Part shown: positions 6,865-7,149 of the stretch, piece after piece | Numbering within the stretch: position 1 is the first letter of the stretch | Layout of the letters: each line of letters opens with the position of its first letter | From: Candidatus Limnocylindria bacterium | GTDB taxonomy: Bacteria; Chloroflexota; Limnocylindria; QHBO01 | DNA length: 7,149 bases | Reading direction: 5' to 3' | Assembly: GCA_030146365.1 (NCBI GenBank) | Contig: JASLBU010000288.1 | Coordinates: forward strand, 1-7,149 | The notes under the pieces: generated by a model | What the model was told of the DNA's origin: nothing | Seen by the model: the letters and a program-made list of their open reading frames with translations, nothing else | Database searches by the model: none | Position numbers and translations under genes: made by a program

Positions 6865-6881
6865 GTATATACCGTATATAC
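6865..6881. promoter_or_regulatory. Perfect 8-1-8 palindrome, candidate operator
   Basis: GTATATAC C GTATATAC is a perfect inverted repeat around one central base, and each arm is itself palindromic. It is an AT-rich island in GC-rich DNA. It lies between the acyltransferase stop (6883) and ispH, immediately upstream of the expected ispH -35 position. This is a good site for a dimeric regulator of ispH. PadR- or GntR-type factors bind similar TATA-rich palindromes, but no regulator gene is nearby to link it. The TATA-rich arms could alternatively supply an extra -10 element. Confidence 0.5.
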
Positions 6882-6882
6882 G

Positions 6883-7149
6883 TCAGGCGTGCGGAGCGCG
6901 CCGCTGCCCTTCGGGGAGGAGAGCCTCGATGGCGGCCATGATGCGCTCGGTGCCCTCGGCCATCACCGTTCGGTCCAGCCGGCCAGTCGGCTGGTGCGGG
7001 AGCGTGAACGGCGCCCCGTACCGGATCCGCACTCGGGAAGCGCGGGGCCGCCGCGACGCGCCGGGGAAGATGCGGTGCGTCCCGCTGATGGCCGCCGGCA
7101 CGATGGGCGCGCCGGACCGCATCGCAATAAGTGCGGCCCCGCCCTTGGC
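6883..7149 (-). CDS. plsC: 1-acyl-sn-glycerol-3-phosphate acyltransferase, C-terminal part
   Basis: The frame is open to the right edge, so only the last 88 residues are visible. The portion opens with AKGGAALIA, matching the segment that follows the FPEGTRS motif in PlsC-family enzymes, and continues with GAPIVPAAISGTHRIFPG, the conserved hydrophobic V-P block. The enzyme acylates lysophosphatidate to phosphatidate at the membrane, the step after glycerol-3-phosphate acylation. The HxxxxD and FPEGTR catalytic motifs would lie beyond the window and cannot be checked. The tail (about residues 50-88) is a short helical extension ending RRAPHA. It is followed after 53 nt by ispH on the same strand. 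A related lysophospholipid acyltransferase with another acceptor is possible. Confidence 0.82.
   Translation of the reverse strand, partial: AKGGAALIAMRSGAPIVPAAISGTHRIFPGASRRPRASRVRIRYGAPFTLPHQPTGRLDRTVMAEGTERIMAAIEALLPEGQRRAPHA

Overview
The window looks like chromosomal housekeeping DNA from a G+C-rich bacterium. Codons favour G or C in third position, and conserved core genes dominate. Nothing identifies the lineage outright. The gene pairings (der-gpsA, and plsC next to ispH), the leaderless-type starts and the ECF sigma/membrane anti-sigma pair fit a high-GC Chloroflexota- or Actinomycetota-like organism. That placement is inference. I see no phage, transposon, CRISPR or defence genes.

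Layout, left to right. Positions 1-302 hold no gene I can support, only several short GC-rich inverted repeats. Positions 303-1751 (minus strand) are a two-gene regulatory unit: an ECF sigma factor whose stop overlaps (ATGA) the start of a single-pass membrane anti-sigma-like protein. The anti-sigma frame is broken by one nucleotide inside a duplicated Pro/Ala/Ser/Thr-rich linker. Positions 1752-2069 hold a candidate sigma promoter and a coding-like stretch I cannot assign. Positions 2070-2146 (minus) are tRNA-Pro(GGG) with an encoded CCA end and its own -10 box. Positions 2180-4620 (minus) are gpsA and der, again joined by an ATGA overlap. Positions 4621-4677 are a compact divergent promoter region. 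Positions 4678-5937 (plus) encode a GT4 glycosyltransferase resembling mannosylglucosylglycerate-synthase-type enzymes. Convergent to it is ispH (minus, from 6829). After a short intergenic region with a perfect 8-1-8 palindrome comes the C-terminal end of a plsC-type acyltransferase that runs off the right edge.

Functionally, gpsA (glycerol-3-phosphate supply) and plsC (acylation of lysophosphatidate) are both steps of phospholipid synthesis. ispH makes isoprenoid precursors, der assembles the 50S ribosomal subunit, and the glycosyltransferase may make a compatible solute or other glycoside. The sigma/anti-sigma pair is probably a separate envelope- or environment-sensing switch. The most interesting observations are the single-nucleotide frame break at a CCC-TGA site in the anti-sigma gene, the recurrent TANNNT box exactly 7 nt before three start codons, and the two regulatory-looking palindromes. 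No clear new multi-gene system is present.
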